DNA from: Planctomycetota bacterium
GTDB taxonomy: Bacteria > Planctomycetota > Phycisphaerae > Phycisphaerales > SM1A02
Assembly (NCBI GenBank): GCA_022560875.1
Contig: JADFSH010000020.1
Coordinates: 1 to 38,053, forward strand
Reading direction: 5' to 3'
DNA length: 38,053 nucleotides
This document shows, piece by piece, positions 7,960-15,756 of this stretch; within the stretch, counting starts at the first letter, position 1, and each line of letters begins with the position of its first letter. Under the pieces are notes generated by a model that was not told where the DNA came from, did not search any database, and saw only the letters and a program-made list of their open reading frames with translations. Both the position numbers and the translations under genes were made by a program.

Positions 7960-8130
7960 TAACTCGTCAGCGCAGTCGGAATGACAGTTTTCCACGATGC
8001 ATTGACATACGGGGGTAGAGCCGGTGGATGAAACTTTTTCAGGAAATCTTTTTGCCCACCGCTACGCGATATCAGCCCGACCTGACCCGCGCGCACCGAA
8101 AAAAGGACTTGTGAGAGTTGCTCGTGAGCC

Positions 8131-8172
8131 CTACGCTTCAAACATCATTCAAGGATGAATGATTCAACGTAG
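8131..8172. repeat. Inverted repeat in the dnaA upstream region
   Basis: The inner arms ATCATTC (8144-8150) and GAATGAT (8157-8163) form a 7-bp stem with a 6-base loop. The outer arms CTACG (8131-8135) and CGTAG (8168-8172) add 5 bp after an unpaired interval. It could be a protein-binding dyad or a transcript hairpin; there is no T-tract for termination of the upstream gene. Confidence 0.4.
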
Positions 8173-8339
8173 CGGTCATGCCAAGAGCAAGTCTTCTGCG
8201 TGAGGAGAAAGCCAACGCGAACGACAGCGGCGGTTTCCTGCATCACCCGGCGTGGATGGATCCCGCACAATTCAAGCTGACGATCTGTCGCCCGGACTGC
8301 GTGACGCTGTCCGTGCGCCGATGTCGCACACCGATTGCA

Positions 8340-8370
8340 CTCGAGAGAACCCGGAGCGTTCACTCTCGAG
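8340..8370. repeat. Inverted repeat 38 bp before the dnaA start
   Basis: CTCGAGAG (8340-8347) and CTCTCGAG (8363-8370) are perfect 8-bp arms around a 15-base spacer. A second, competing pairing is possible between CACTC (8361-8365) and GAGTG (8383-8387), close to the ribosome binding site at 8396-8402. Two mutually exclusive hairpins ahead of a start codon are suggestive of a leader control, but this is inferred. Confidence 0.4.
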
Positions 8371-8408
8371 AAAAAGAACCACGAGTGTTGTGAAAAGAGG
8401 AGTGTTCC

Positions 8409-9926
8409 GTGCCCGCAAAAACAAAGAAAACCGGAAACCGGCCCGCCACCAGGACAACCAAGTCGTCACAGGCCATTTCCCGGAAACTCTCCAAGCGAAT
8501 CGGGGAACACAAGTACGACATGTGGTTCGGTCACGCCCGGATGGCGATTCAGGGGGATCAACTCGACATCGCCACCGACAGCGAGTTTGTCGCGAACTGG
8601 ATCGGCACTCACTTCGCAAGTGACCTGCGCGGGGTCGCAGAAGAAACGCTTGGCAAAAATGCCAGCATCAACGTCCATGTCGCACCGAACCTTTTTGGTC
8701 GCGAGGAGGACGATCGAAAACCCTCCGAACACGACGACGCCTCCCCGGTCGCAAAACCAGACTCCCGACGCGAAAAAAACCGCAAGACCGACCGTTTCGG
8801 CCAGCGATCCTCCTCTCGCAGCCCCGCGTTGAAGCAGTTCTCCAAATTCATCGTCGGCGAAAGCAATCGGCTGGCGCATTCCGCGGCGATTCGACTGGTT
8901 CAGGATACGGAAGCCTCGCCCATCTCCCCACTCTTCATTCACGCTGAATGCGGTCTGGGAAAGACCCACCTGCTTCAGGGCATTTGTCACAGCTTTGCCG
9001 AAACCACCGGTCGCCCCCACAAGGTGCGCTATATCACCGCCGAGCAGTTCACCAATGATTACATCACCGCCATACGCGGCAACACCCTCGACCGTTTTCG
9101 CGCCAAGGTTCGCAAGCTCGATCTTCTCGCCATCGATGACGTTCACTTTTTTTCCAATAAAGTTCGAACCCAGAGCGAATTTCTGCACACGCTCGACGAG
9201 ATCGATCTCAGCGGTTCACGCGTCGTCCTCGCCTCCGACGAACACCCGAGGAAGATCCGAAAATTCAGCCAGGCTCTTATCAGCCGTTTCCTTTCCGGAA
9301 TGGTCGTCAAAATCGAGCGCCCGGACCGCGCAACCAGAATTGAGCTGATCCGGCAGATGTCCGTCGTGCGCGGTCTTCGCGTCAGCCAGGTGGCAGTGGA
9401 GGAAATTGCCGCTCATTGCGTCGGATCAATACGTGAACTCGAAGGGGCGATCACCAAGCTCTACGCGCTCAAGACGCTCATCAATCCATCCGGCGACGAA
9501 CTCGCGGATGGCGGCGGATCGCCCTCCGACGAGATTGGACTGGTCATCGCCGAACAGCTTTTCAAGGATCAGGGTTGGCAGCCCACCACCCCGATCCGAA
9601 TGGGCACGATCCTCGATCATGTATGCGACCGGTTGGCCATCAGCCGGGCGGATCTGTTGAGTTCGGGCCGGCATCGCAGGGTCGTCCTTGCCCGAGCCCT
9701 CGTCGCCTATCTCGGTCGGGATCTGACAACGCAAAGCTATCCGGAAATCGCCCGGGAACTCGGTCGTTCCTACCACTCCACGGTACATACCGCTGCACAG
9801 CGGTTAAAAAAGCAGATGCATGAAAATGCGAATATCGATCTTGGGGGTTCGGAAAAGCCCGTACCTCTAAGAGAACTCGTTGATCAACTCCGTCATGAAA
9901 TTTTGAAAGCCACGGGTAAATCCTGA
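8409..9926 (+). CDS. dnaA: Chromosomal replication initiator DnaA (divergent)
   Basis: 505 residues. DnaA binds origin boxes and opens DNA in an ATP-dependent way. Domain I is at about 20-90 (HKYDMWFGHARM onward) and a charged linker at 95-140. The AAA+ domain follows: Walker A as AECGLGKTHLL at 179-189, YITAEQFTNDYI at 208-219, Walker B as LLAIDDVHF at 239-247, ALISRF at 289-294 and SIRELEGAI at 340-348. The C-terminal helix-turn-helix runs from about 400 to 468. The DNA-contact signature, usually GGRDHSTV, reads LGRSYHSTV at 451-459, so the conserved Asp is Tyr. The GTG start is supported by AGAGGAG six bases upstream. It is followed by two same-strand genes. A DnaA paralogue is the alternative reading. 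Confidence 0.9.
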   Translation: MPAKTKKTGNRPATRTTKSSQAISRKLSKRIGEHKYDMWFGHARMAIQGDQLDIATDSEFVANWIGTHFASDLRGVAEETLGKNASINVHVAPNLFGREEDDRKPSEHDDASPVAKPDSRREKNRKTDRFGQRSSSRSPALKQFSKFIVGESNRLAHSAAIRLVQDTEASPISPLFIHAECGLGKTHLLQGICHSFAETTGRPHKVRYITAEQFTNDYITAIRGNTLDRFRAKVRKLDLLAIDDVHFFSNKVRTQSEFLHTLDEIDLSGSRVVLASDEHPRKIRKFSQALISRFLSGMVVKIERPDRATRIELIRQMSVVRGLRVSQVAVEEIAAHCVGSIRELEGAITKLYALKTLINPSGDELADGGGSPSDEIGLVIAEQLFKDQGWQPTTPIRMGTILDHVCDRLAISRADLLSSGRHRRVVLARALVAYLGRDLTTQSYPEIARELGRSYHSTVHTAAQRLKKQMHENANIDLGGSEKPVPLRELVDQLRHEILKATGKS

Positions 9927-9980
9927 CCATTTCCCGCGGAGCATTTCATACACGACACGGTGATCGAGTACACTGCCCCG

Positions 9981-11456
9981 ATGCCTCAGTGGTTCCTGCC
10001 CCGACTACTCGCATTGGCTCTTGTTCTGCCCGCAATGTCATTCACCGCGGTCGGCGATTCAGTCGATGCGGCCATCCGCCAGCTTCGAAAAGCCATCCTT
10101 CGCCAGAGAGATGGCAGTCACCTGCCCCGGCTCGCTTCCCTGAGACAACTGGATGACCCAACCCTCATGCCGGTTTTTGAGCATCTGGCGACGAGTCCGG
10201 AATGGCAAGTGCAAGTACACGCTATCCTCGGTATGGCCGAAATCACCGAACCAAGTCGAATCTCCCCGGATCACCTCTTACGACTTGGTTCGCTCCCCCA
10301 GGAAACAATCATCGCCAACGCCATTGACATGCAACTCATTGCCCCGGATCAGTTTGCCGTTCTGCTCGATGACGAAAGGCTTGGGGAGATGTCCCGTCTG
10401 CTGCTCCTGGCCGAGTTGATACTACTCAATGAACCGGTGGATATTGAGCTCCTGCGTCATTCGGCATCCAGTACCGATCTGCGGATCTCCGCCTTGGCGT
10501 CAAGCCTTCTGGCGCGACACGGCAATCCATCGGCCCTGACTGCGTTTGCCAACCAATTGACCGGGATTGCCAGTGAAATACGAAACCAGAATCTGATTCT
10601 CATCCTGGAGATGATCCGACAGTACGACGCCCGGGCGGCGACAAACTGGATCGTCGATCTGCTTGCCCAGGATGGTGTCCACACGGAAGTCGCCTACCGG
10701 GGAACATTGACACTGCTGGAACTTGATATCCAGGCAGGTTTGACGGCATGGAATGAGTTTCTCGGTGAAAACCCCACGCATCGCCAACTCGTCCGGTACG
10801 GCCTGGTTCTACTTGCCAGTAAAGCTGATATTCCAGCCTCCGCCTATGACAAATTGCAAAGCGACGAAGAACTGATCCAGATCATGGTGCAACTCGGTAA
10901 AGTCGCCGCCCGGAAGGAGGATCAATCCGAGGCCTTTATCGACCTTCTCGAGCTCAGGCATCGCAAGTCTACCATATGGGCCTTCATGGCGCTGGAGGAA
11001 CTTGAAGCCGAGCAGGCGTCGGTGGTGTATCTGCATCTCATCGATCGACTGGATGACGATCAAAGGGAACAACCACAACGTACCGCACTGGCCATACGCG
11101 CCGTTTCCGCTCTCATGGAAATCCGACCCCAGCTCGTGCTCGAACGACTCGCGCGAGCCAAAGACAACAGCATCACGCAGCAGGCTCTTCTCCTGGGGTT
11201 GTTTGGAACCGACAATCCCGCGGCGGGACAAGCCGCAGCAGCTCTCACCCGTATTGGCTTCGATCGCGCCGACTCGCTGGCCCTGATCCTCATGGCCAAA
11301 CATATTCAGATGCTTGAGACGCGAGACCGGGACATTCTGGGTACCATCGCCTCCGGAGGAGGCCGAGTATCAGAATCACTTCAAACCCAGGCCGCCTGGC
11401 TCTATCTCAGACACTCCGGAGCAATCCCGAGCGCTCTGCCGCAATTGCTGAACTGA
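9981..11456 (+). CDS. Exported helical-repeat (HEAT-like) protein
   Basis: 491 residues from the ATG at 9981. This start is preferred to the upstream in-frame GTG at 9960 because it places a clean signal peptide at the N-terminus (MPQWFLPRLLALALVLPAM). The mature protein is all-helical, with repeated leucine-rich helix pairs. One early unit reads PVFEHLATSPEWQVQVHAILGMAEI, written here as two parts of a HEAT-type hairpin; later ones centre on SSTDLRISALASSLLARHG. No catalytic motif is visible. Such repeats usually mediate protein contacts. The gene starts 54 bp after dnaA and ends 46 bp before the aminotransferase gene, so it may share their transcript, but I see no functional link to replication. 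Confidence 0.75.
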   Translation: MPQWFLPRLLALALVLPAMSFTAVGDSVDAAIRQLRKAILRQRDGSHLPRLASLRQLDDPTLMPVFEHLATSPEWQVQVHAILGMAEITEPSRISPDHLLRLGSLPQETIIANAIDMQLIAPDQFAVLLDDERLGEMSRLLLLAELILLNEPVDIELLRHSASSTDLRISALASSLLARHGNPSALTAFANQLTGIASEIRNQNLILILEMIRQYDARAATNWIVDLLAQDGVHTEVAYRGTLTLLELDIQAGLTAWNEFLGENPTHRQLVRYGLVLLASKADIPASAYDKLQSDEELIQIMVQLGKVAARKEDQSEAFIDLLELRHRKSTIWAFMALEELEAEQASVVYLHLIDRLDDDQREQPQRTALAIRAVSALMEIRPQLVLERLARAKDNSITQQALLLGLFGTDNPAAGQAAAALTRIGFDRADSLALILMAKHIQMLETRDRDILGTIASGGGRVSESLQTQAAWLYLRHSGAIPSALPQLLN

Positions 11457-11502
11457 AACTGATTCAATCCAATAACCGTTTGCGCGTAAGCGACATCGTC
11501 CA

Positions 11503-12678
11503 GTGAACAACGAAATCCCCCTCAGTTATCCCGACATCACCGAAGACGATATCCGCGCGGTCACACGATCTCTCCGTAGCGGTAGACTCAGTATCGGCCC
11601 GCAACTGGAGGAATTCGAGCGGCTTGTCGCCCTCCACGCCGGGCGCACCTATGGCATCGGGGTCAACTCAGGCACGGCGGGACTTCATCTCGCGCTGCTG
11701 GCACTTGGGGTGGGACCGGGCGACGAGGTTATCACCCCCGCTTTCAGCTTCATCGCATCCGCCAATTGCATCGTCTATGTGGGGGCGACCCCCGTCTTTG
11801 TTGACTGTGATCCGCGCAGCCTCAATATGCGAATCAAGGATGTTGAAAGCAAAATTACGGAAAAGACCAAAGCCATCATCGGCGTGGAGGTGTTCGGCAA
11901 TCCCGCGCACATGAACGAACTCGCTCAACTCTCGCGTCGTTATGAAATCCCCCTTGTCGAGGATGCCTGCGAAGGGCTGGGCGGGCGCTCAGGAAACGAT
12001 CAGATCGGTTCTTTCGGCCGACTCGCCGTCTTTGGCTTCTACCCCAATAAACAGATCACCACCGGAGAGGGAGGCATGATCGTAACCGACGACGACCGTC
12101 TTGCCGATCTCTGTCGCTCTCTTCGCAATCACGGGCGGGTTGATCATTCCTCGAAATCAGAAAATGGCACCAGCAACGAACTCGGCACCTGGCTCTCGCA
12201 TGATCATATCGGTTACAACTACCGGCTGAGCGAATGCCACGCCGCTCTCGGTTGCTCACAGATGAATCGTCTGGACGAGATCATCGAGCAACGCCAGCGT
12301 GTCGCCGCTTCTTATACGCGAAGATTGCTCGCCAACCCCGATATCATCATCCCCACCATCGAGCCCGATGTGTTCATGAGCTGGTTCGTATACGTCATCC
12401 GACTGAGCGATCGATTCACCTTTTTCGATCGGGACACCATCATCGATGGGCTGCGCCGTCATGACGTGGGGGCGTCGAACTACTTCCCTCCCATCCATCT
12501 GCAACCGCCTTACCGATCGATGTTCGGCTACAAGCCGGGCGATTTTCCCGTCTGTGAATCCATCAGTGAACGCACCATCGCCCTGCCGATGTTCACCCGC
12601 CTGACGGACCGGGAAATCGATCTCGTCTGCCAGACGCTCGAAGTGATGATGATGCGGATCACCTTCTCACGAGATTGA
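11503..12678 (+). CDS. DegT/DnrJ/EryC1/StrS-family aminotransferase
   Basis: 391 residues with a GTG start. This PLP-dependent family transfers an amino group to keto-sugar nucleotides for surface glycans, antibiotics or flagellin sugars. The features are standard: NSGTAGLHLAL at 55-65, GDEVITPAFSF at 73-83, VEDACEGLG at 152-160 with the cofactor Asp, and GFYPNKQITTGEGG at 178-191 where Lys183 is the Schiff-base lysine. The C-terminal YFPPIHLQPPY segment and the closing LPMFTRLTDREI are also typical. No nucleotide-sugar dehydratase or transferase is adjacent, so the sugar is unknown. It converges on the end of the flagellar operon with only 12 bp between, which makes a flagellin-glycan role (as for PseC) conceivable but unproven. 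Confidence 0.92.
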   Translation: MNNEIPLSYPDITEDDIRAVTRSLRSGRLSIGPQLEEFERLVALHAGRTYGIGVNSGTAGLHLALLALGVGPGDEVITPAFSFIASANCIVYVGATPVFVDCDPRSLNMRIKDVESKITEKTKAIIGVEVFGNPAHMNELAQLSRRYEIPLVEDACEGLGGRSGNDQIGSFGRLAVFGFYPNKQITTGEGGMIVTDDDRLADLCRSLRNHGRVDHSSKSENGTSNELGTWLSHDHIGYNYRLSECHAALGCSQMNRLDEIIEQRQRVAASYTRRLLANPDIIIPTIEPDVFMSWFVYVIRLSDRFTFFDRDTIIDGLRRHDVGASNYFPPIHLQPPYRSMFGYKPGDFPVCESISERTIALPMFTRLTDREIDLVCQTLEVMMMRITFSRD

Positions 12679-12690
12679 ATGTCATCTGCT

Positions 12691-12888
12691 CTAGCTGGGA
12701 GGGATCATTCTCCGCAAATGACGACCGAACTCGATCGTCTTGCTCACAATCTCCGACATCGAGTCCTTCACGATGATGCGGTCACCATTAATCAGCGTGA
12801 TCGTGGTGTCGGGGTTCTCCTCCACGGTGCGGATAAGATCCGCGTTCACCACGAGGGGTTTTCCATTCAGTCGAGTGGTTGTGATCAT
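12691..12888 (-). CDS. flbD: FlbD-family flagellar protein
   Basis: 65 residues. This is the short FlbD protein found at the ends of flagellar operons in many bacteria, unrelated to the Caulobacter regulator of the same name. The N-terminus MITTTRLNGKPLVVNADLI and the TLINGDRIIVKDSMSEIV stretch are characteristic. Its role is poorly defined. It is the last gene of the structural operon, 32 bp after flgE. There is no obvious terminator in the 12 bp before the convergent aminotransferase gene. Confidence 0.92.
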   Translation of the reverse strand: MITTTRLNGKPLVVNADLIRTVEENPDTTITLINGDRIIVKDSMSEIVSKTIEFGRHLRRMIPPS

Positions 12889-12920
12889 GGCTCAGATCTC
12901 ATATCACGATGTCGGAAACG

Positions 12921-14678
12921 CTATCGACCGAGGATGAGAAGCTGGTCGAGCAGTTCGTCGGTGGTGGTGATGACCCGGGCCGCGGCGGAATATCCCGTCG
13001 AAGCCAGGATCATGTTGATGAATTCCTGGGAGAGATCAACATTGGACAGTTCAAGAGCACCACCGATCATTCGGCCCGTGCCGAACGACAAAGGCTCGGT
13101 GATGATGGGGGAGCCGGAGTTCGGGCCGGCCCGGAAGAGATTGTTACCCGTGTCGACCAGTCCTTCGGGATTGGAGAATTTGGCGATGGCGACCTGGCCG
13201 ATGGTCCTGGTCAGGCCGTTGGTGAACGATCCGGAGATCACTCCGGTTTCTCCGATTGAGAAGGCGCTCAACGTGCCGATGGGCGATCCATCCTGAAAAA
13301 TTGAGGCCAGATTGCTGGACGAATTCGTCAGGGCCGATACCTTGTTCGTGGGAGAATTGAATTCCATCTGCACGATCAGGGGACTGATCGCACCGTTGGT
13401 TCGCGTCAGAGTGAAAGCCTGGTTGGTGGCGGAAACAAACGCACCGTTTCCGTCGAAGGTGACTTCCCCCAGCCCGATGACACGATCCAGCGCATCGTTA
13501 TCCGATGATTCAACGATGAATTCCCACACTGTTCCCTGCCCGACGATGGTTTTCTGCAGCACGAAAGTGATGTCAACCGTCAGCGGCGAACCCAGCGAAT
13601 CAAACACGACATAGGATGTCAGCACCGATTCACCATCGGCAGCGGTCGATTTGCTCATGATGAAAGGTTGGCTGATGGCGGTGCCGGTGTTGGAGGCGAC
13701 GATGTTTGCGGAATCTATCGTGAGTGCCTGAGCTTCACCTTCGTTGCCCTTGATGGAGAGTATGCCGCTGGCAAACGACGCAATGCCGCCCAGTGAACTC
13801 GCCCCAATCGTGGATGAATCCAGACCGAGGACATCGTTGAGAAATACCAAGTAATCATTGAACGTGGTCCCGAAGTCTTCCGTGCCAGCCACTGCCGTCG
13901 AGGAGAAGGCGAATTTGTGGATACCCAGATCCTTACCCCCTTTCTGAATGCCATCTATGGTGATGATCGTTCCTGCGCCTCCCTCAAAGGCCTTCAACGA
14001 TCCGCCCGCCCCATCGTCTATGTACAGGTCGTTTCCCACCACCGTCAGGTCGAGGGTGCTGGTGGCAAGTGTAGTCAGCGCGGCGTCGGTATAAAACGCC
14101 CGGCTGTCATGCACCGATCCGGTCGTTGCGACCGTCCCTGATGCATTCAGGTTGCCATTGAAAGTCACGTTGCGAGTGGCTTCAGCGAGGGTCAGTGATC
14201 CGACGGGGATGTTCAATTCAACGAGCGTGCCGGGCACGATCTTGAAATTGGAGTCCACATCGTAGCCCATCAGCCTCGCTCCCCCGATGGACACCAGATC
14301 GTCCGAGGAATTTCGCTGAAACGATCCAACCCGGGTGTAAAATCGCTCACCACCAAAAGTGACGATGAACAAACCGTCGCCCTCGATGGCAACATCGGTG
14401 GCCACTCCGGTCGCGGTAATGGAGCCCGTATTGAAGTTACGCTGCGTGCCCGCGATGGAGGCCCCGAGACCAATCTGCGTGGGATTAGTGCCGCCCGTGT
14501 TTGAATTCGGGGTCGTGCCCAGCGAGAAATTGCGACTGAAGATCGGGGTGAAGAGAATACGATTGGACTTGAACCCGGTCGTATTCACATTGGCAATGTT
14601 GTTACCGATTACGTCCAGGGACCGCGAGTTGACGAGCAGTCCGGAAAGTCCTGTATACAACGCAGTGGTAGAAGCCAT
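12921..14678 (-). CDS. flgE: Flagellar hook protein FlgE
   Basis: 585 residues. FlgE polymerises into the hook outside the cell after export by the flagellar type III system. The N-terminal rod-type motif is LYTGLSGLLVNSRSLDVIGNNIANVNTTGFKS in three consecutive parts at about residues 7-37. The C-terminal helix with LSNVDLSQEFINMILAST and the YSAAARVITTTDEL closing segment is the FlgE/FlgF/FlgG-type end. The centre (about 130-480) is a large variable beta region rich in Gly, Thr and Ser. An AGGAG site upstream of the ATG supports the start. The gene follows the flagellar operon protein by 19 bp. Confidence 0.95.
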   Translation of the reverse strand: MASTTALYTGLSGLLVNSRSLDVIGNNIANVNTTGFKSNRILFTPIFSRNFSLGTTPNSNTGGTNPTQIGLGASIAGTQRNFNTGSITATGVATDVAIEGDGLFIVTFGGERFYTRVGSFQRNSSDDLVSIGGARLMGYDVDSNFKIVPGTLVELNIPVGSLTLAEATRNVTFNGNLNASGTVATTGSVHDSRAFYTDAALTTLATSTLDLTVVGNDLYIDDGAGGSLKAFEGGAGTIITIDGIQKGGKDLGIHKFAFSSTAVAGTEDFGTTFNDYLVFLNDVLGLDSSTIGASSLGGIASFASGILSIKGNEGEAQALTIDSANIVASNTGTAISQPFIMSKSTAADGESVLTSYVVFDSLGSPLTVDITFVLQKTIVGQGTVWEFIVESSDNDALDRVIGLGEVTFDGNGAFVSATNQAFTLTRTNGAISPLIVQMEFNSPTNKVSALTNSSSNLASIFQDGSPIGTLSAFSIGETGVISGSFTNGLTRTIGQVAIAKFSNPEGLVDTGNNLFRAGPNSGSPIITEPLSFGTGRMIGGALELSNVDLSQEFINMILASTGYSAAARVITTTDELLDQLLILGR

Positions 14679-14697
14679 GGGTCAGTCTCCTGTTCAA

Positions 14698-15234
14698 TCA
14701 GCCGGCAGCCCGGCGAATCCCGGTGTTTTCCTGTTGGCTGGATACTTTCGCCGGCAATTGCCGGGCGAGATACGCCTGCTCTATCTGTCGGGCCACCACG
14801 GGCGGAATCAGTCCGTTACCCGGCAACTTCAGCTCGCCTGATCCCTCGGCGACGTAGACTGCCGCGTCGAGCTGAGCCAGTTGCGAGTCCTGGTCATCGG
14901 TAAGCTCGGAAACCAGGCGGCGGTCGCTCACTTCAAGCACAAGCCCCCGGCCATCAATCAACATGAGGGCGCGTCTTGCGCCTGATTCCTCGGCGACATC
15001 CGCCGCGCTGGCCAACCTCGACATCTGCTCATCCGTTATTTCAAGATCGGCTTCAAACTCCAAGGTCACAACCCGATCACTGCGCACCCGACCGTCCGAT
15101 ACCAGCGCCAACAGCTCATCGAAGGAATTCTCCTCCAAGGGAAGGCGACGACGCTTCAGCCCCTCACCGGCATAGGCCGGTCGGACGGGCGGTTCGAGTC
15201 GCCTGAGAAGTTGCGTTGGTTTATCTATCATCAC
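14698..15234 (-). CDS. Flagellar operon protein (TIGR02530-like)
   Basis: 178 residues. Position and sequence both fit the small family of flagellar operon proteins usually found between flgD and flgE. The core is at about residues 55-120: LEFEADLEITDEQMSRLASA, an A-x-E-x-G-A-R-R-A-L-M-L-I-D-G strand and VLEVSDRRLVSEL. These resemble the pattern of a helix, then a Leu-Val strand, then a closing V-T strand known for the family. The C-terminal 60 residues are a less conserved extension. The family's function is not well defined; a role in hook assembly is inferred from synteny. There is no signal peptide. Confidence 0.75.
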   Translation of the reverse strand: MMIDKPTQLLRRLEPPVRPAYAGEGLKRRRLPLEENSFDELLALVSDGRVRSDRVVTLEFEADLEITDEQMSRLASAADVAEESGARRALMLIDGRGLVLEVSDRRLVSELTDDQDSQLAQLDAAVYVAEGSGELKLPGNGLIPPVVARQIEQAYLARQLPAKVSSQQENTGIRRAAG

Positions 15235-15291
15235 GCCGGTGATCCTGTATCGGGTGGGGTGTTACCATGGGGGATGGCATCACAGTTGGTT

Positions 15292-15756
15292 TCAAGGGAT
15301 GTCGCCGCCCGGTGTTGGATCTTGTTGAAGATCCTGAAAAACAATGGGATCGACCACCGTCTCCACATTATCAAACGGAATAAAGTCGCCCGTATCGAGT
15401 TCGAGGAAGACCTCATCCCCCTGCCGGTTGACGGAGATGACAAATCCCAGGACGCGATCGTTGGTCTGCGAAAGACCGCCCACAATCCGGCCCAGAAGAT
15501 TACCCGCCGTCGCCATCTTGTTTCCAAACACCAGTGATTCAAGCTGGGCGGTTAGCTTGATGTCAGATTCGATCGAGCGAATCGAATTGAGCTGGTCCAA
15601 AAGAGCGGAGGAATCATTCGGCTGGAATGGATCCTGGTTTGCCAATTCGGTGAACATGATTCGGATGAAATCCTCGGAGGTCATTTCACCAAACCCGTTG
15701 CTCGGTGAACGCTGTAGCCCGGGAGTGATCGTATTGATACCTGAGATCTGACTCAT
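15292..15756 (-). CDS. flgD: Flagellar hook capping protein FlgD
   Basis: 154 residues. FlgD caps the growing hook so that FlgE subunits can insert. The conserved N-terminal region is clear: DFIRIMFTELANQDPFQP at about 30-47, then DQLNSIRSIESDIKL and the LLGRIV segment near residue 86. The protein is short, ending after a single strand region with EVFLELDTGDFIPFDNV, and lacks the longer C-terminal domains of enterobacterial FlgD. This resembles the compact Bacillus type. The ATG overlaps the fliK stop by four bases. Confidence 0.92.
   Translation of the reverse strand: MSQISGINTITPGLQRSPSNGFGEMTSEDFIRIMFTELANQDPFQPNDSSALLDQLNSIRSIESDIKLTAQLESLVFGNKMATAGNLLGRIVGGLSQTNDRVLGFVISVNRQGDEVFLELDTGDFIPFDNVETVVDPIVFQDLQQDPTPGGDIP

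Larger units (their letters stand above)
7960..8408. other. 449-bp intergenic region upstream of dnaA
   Basis: No convincing gene was found on either strand. It holds two inverted repeats listed separately and one DnaA-box-like nonamer, TTTTCCACG at 7988-7996, which matches 7 of 9 bases of TTATCCACA. A better box, TTGTCCACA on the minus strand at 7652-7660, lies inside the acetyltransferase gene. A short AT-richer stretch runs from about 8029 to 8055. This is too little to call a replication origin, though the position next to dnaA would allow one. Confidence 0.5.

Noticed and set aside
8466-9188. 240-codon open frame on the minus strand within dnaA
   Set aside because: Antisense to conserved DnaA motifs; no ribosome binding site and no recognisable domain.
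14756-14769. GCAA-N4-CG pattern on the plus strand as a sigma-54 promoter for flgE
   Set aside because: The essential GG of the -24 element is CG here, and the site lies inside a gene within the operon.
15188-15204. GGTTCGAGTC resembling a tRNA T-arm
   Set aside because: No acceptor stem or anticodon arm can be built around it, and it lies in a coding sequence.
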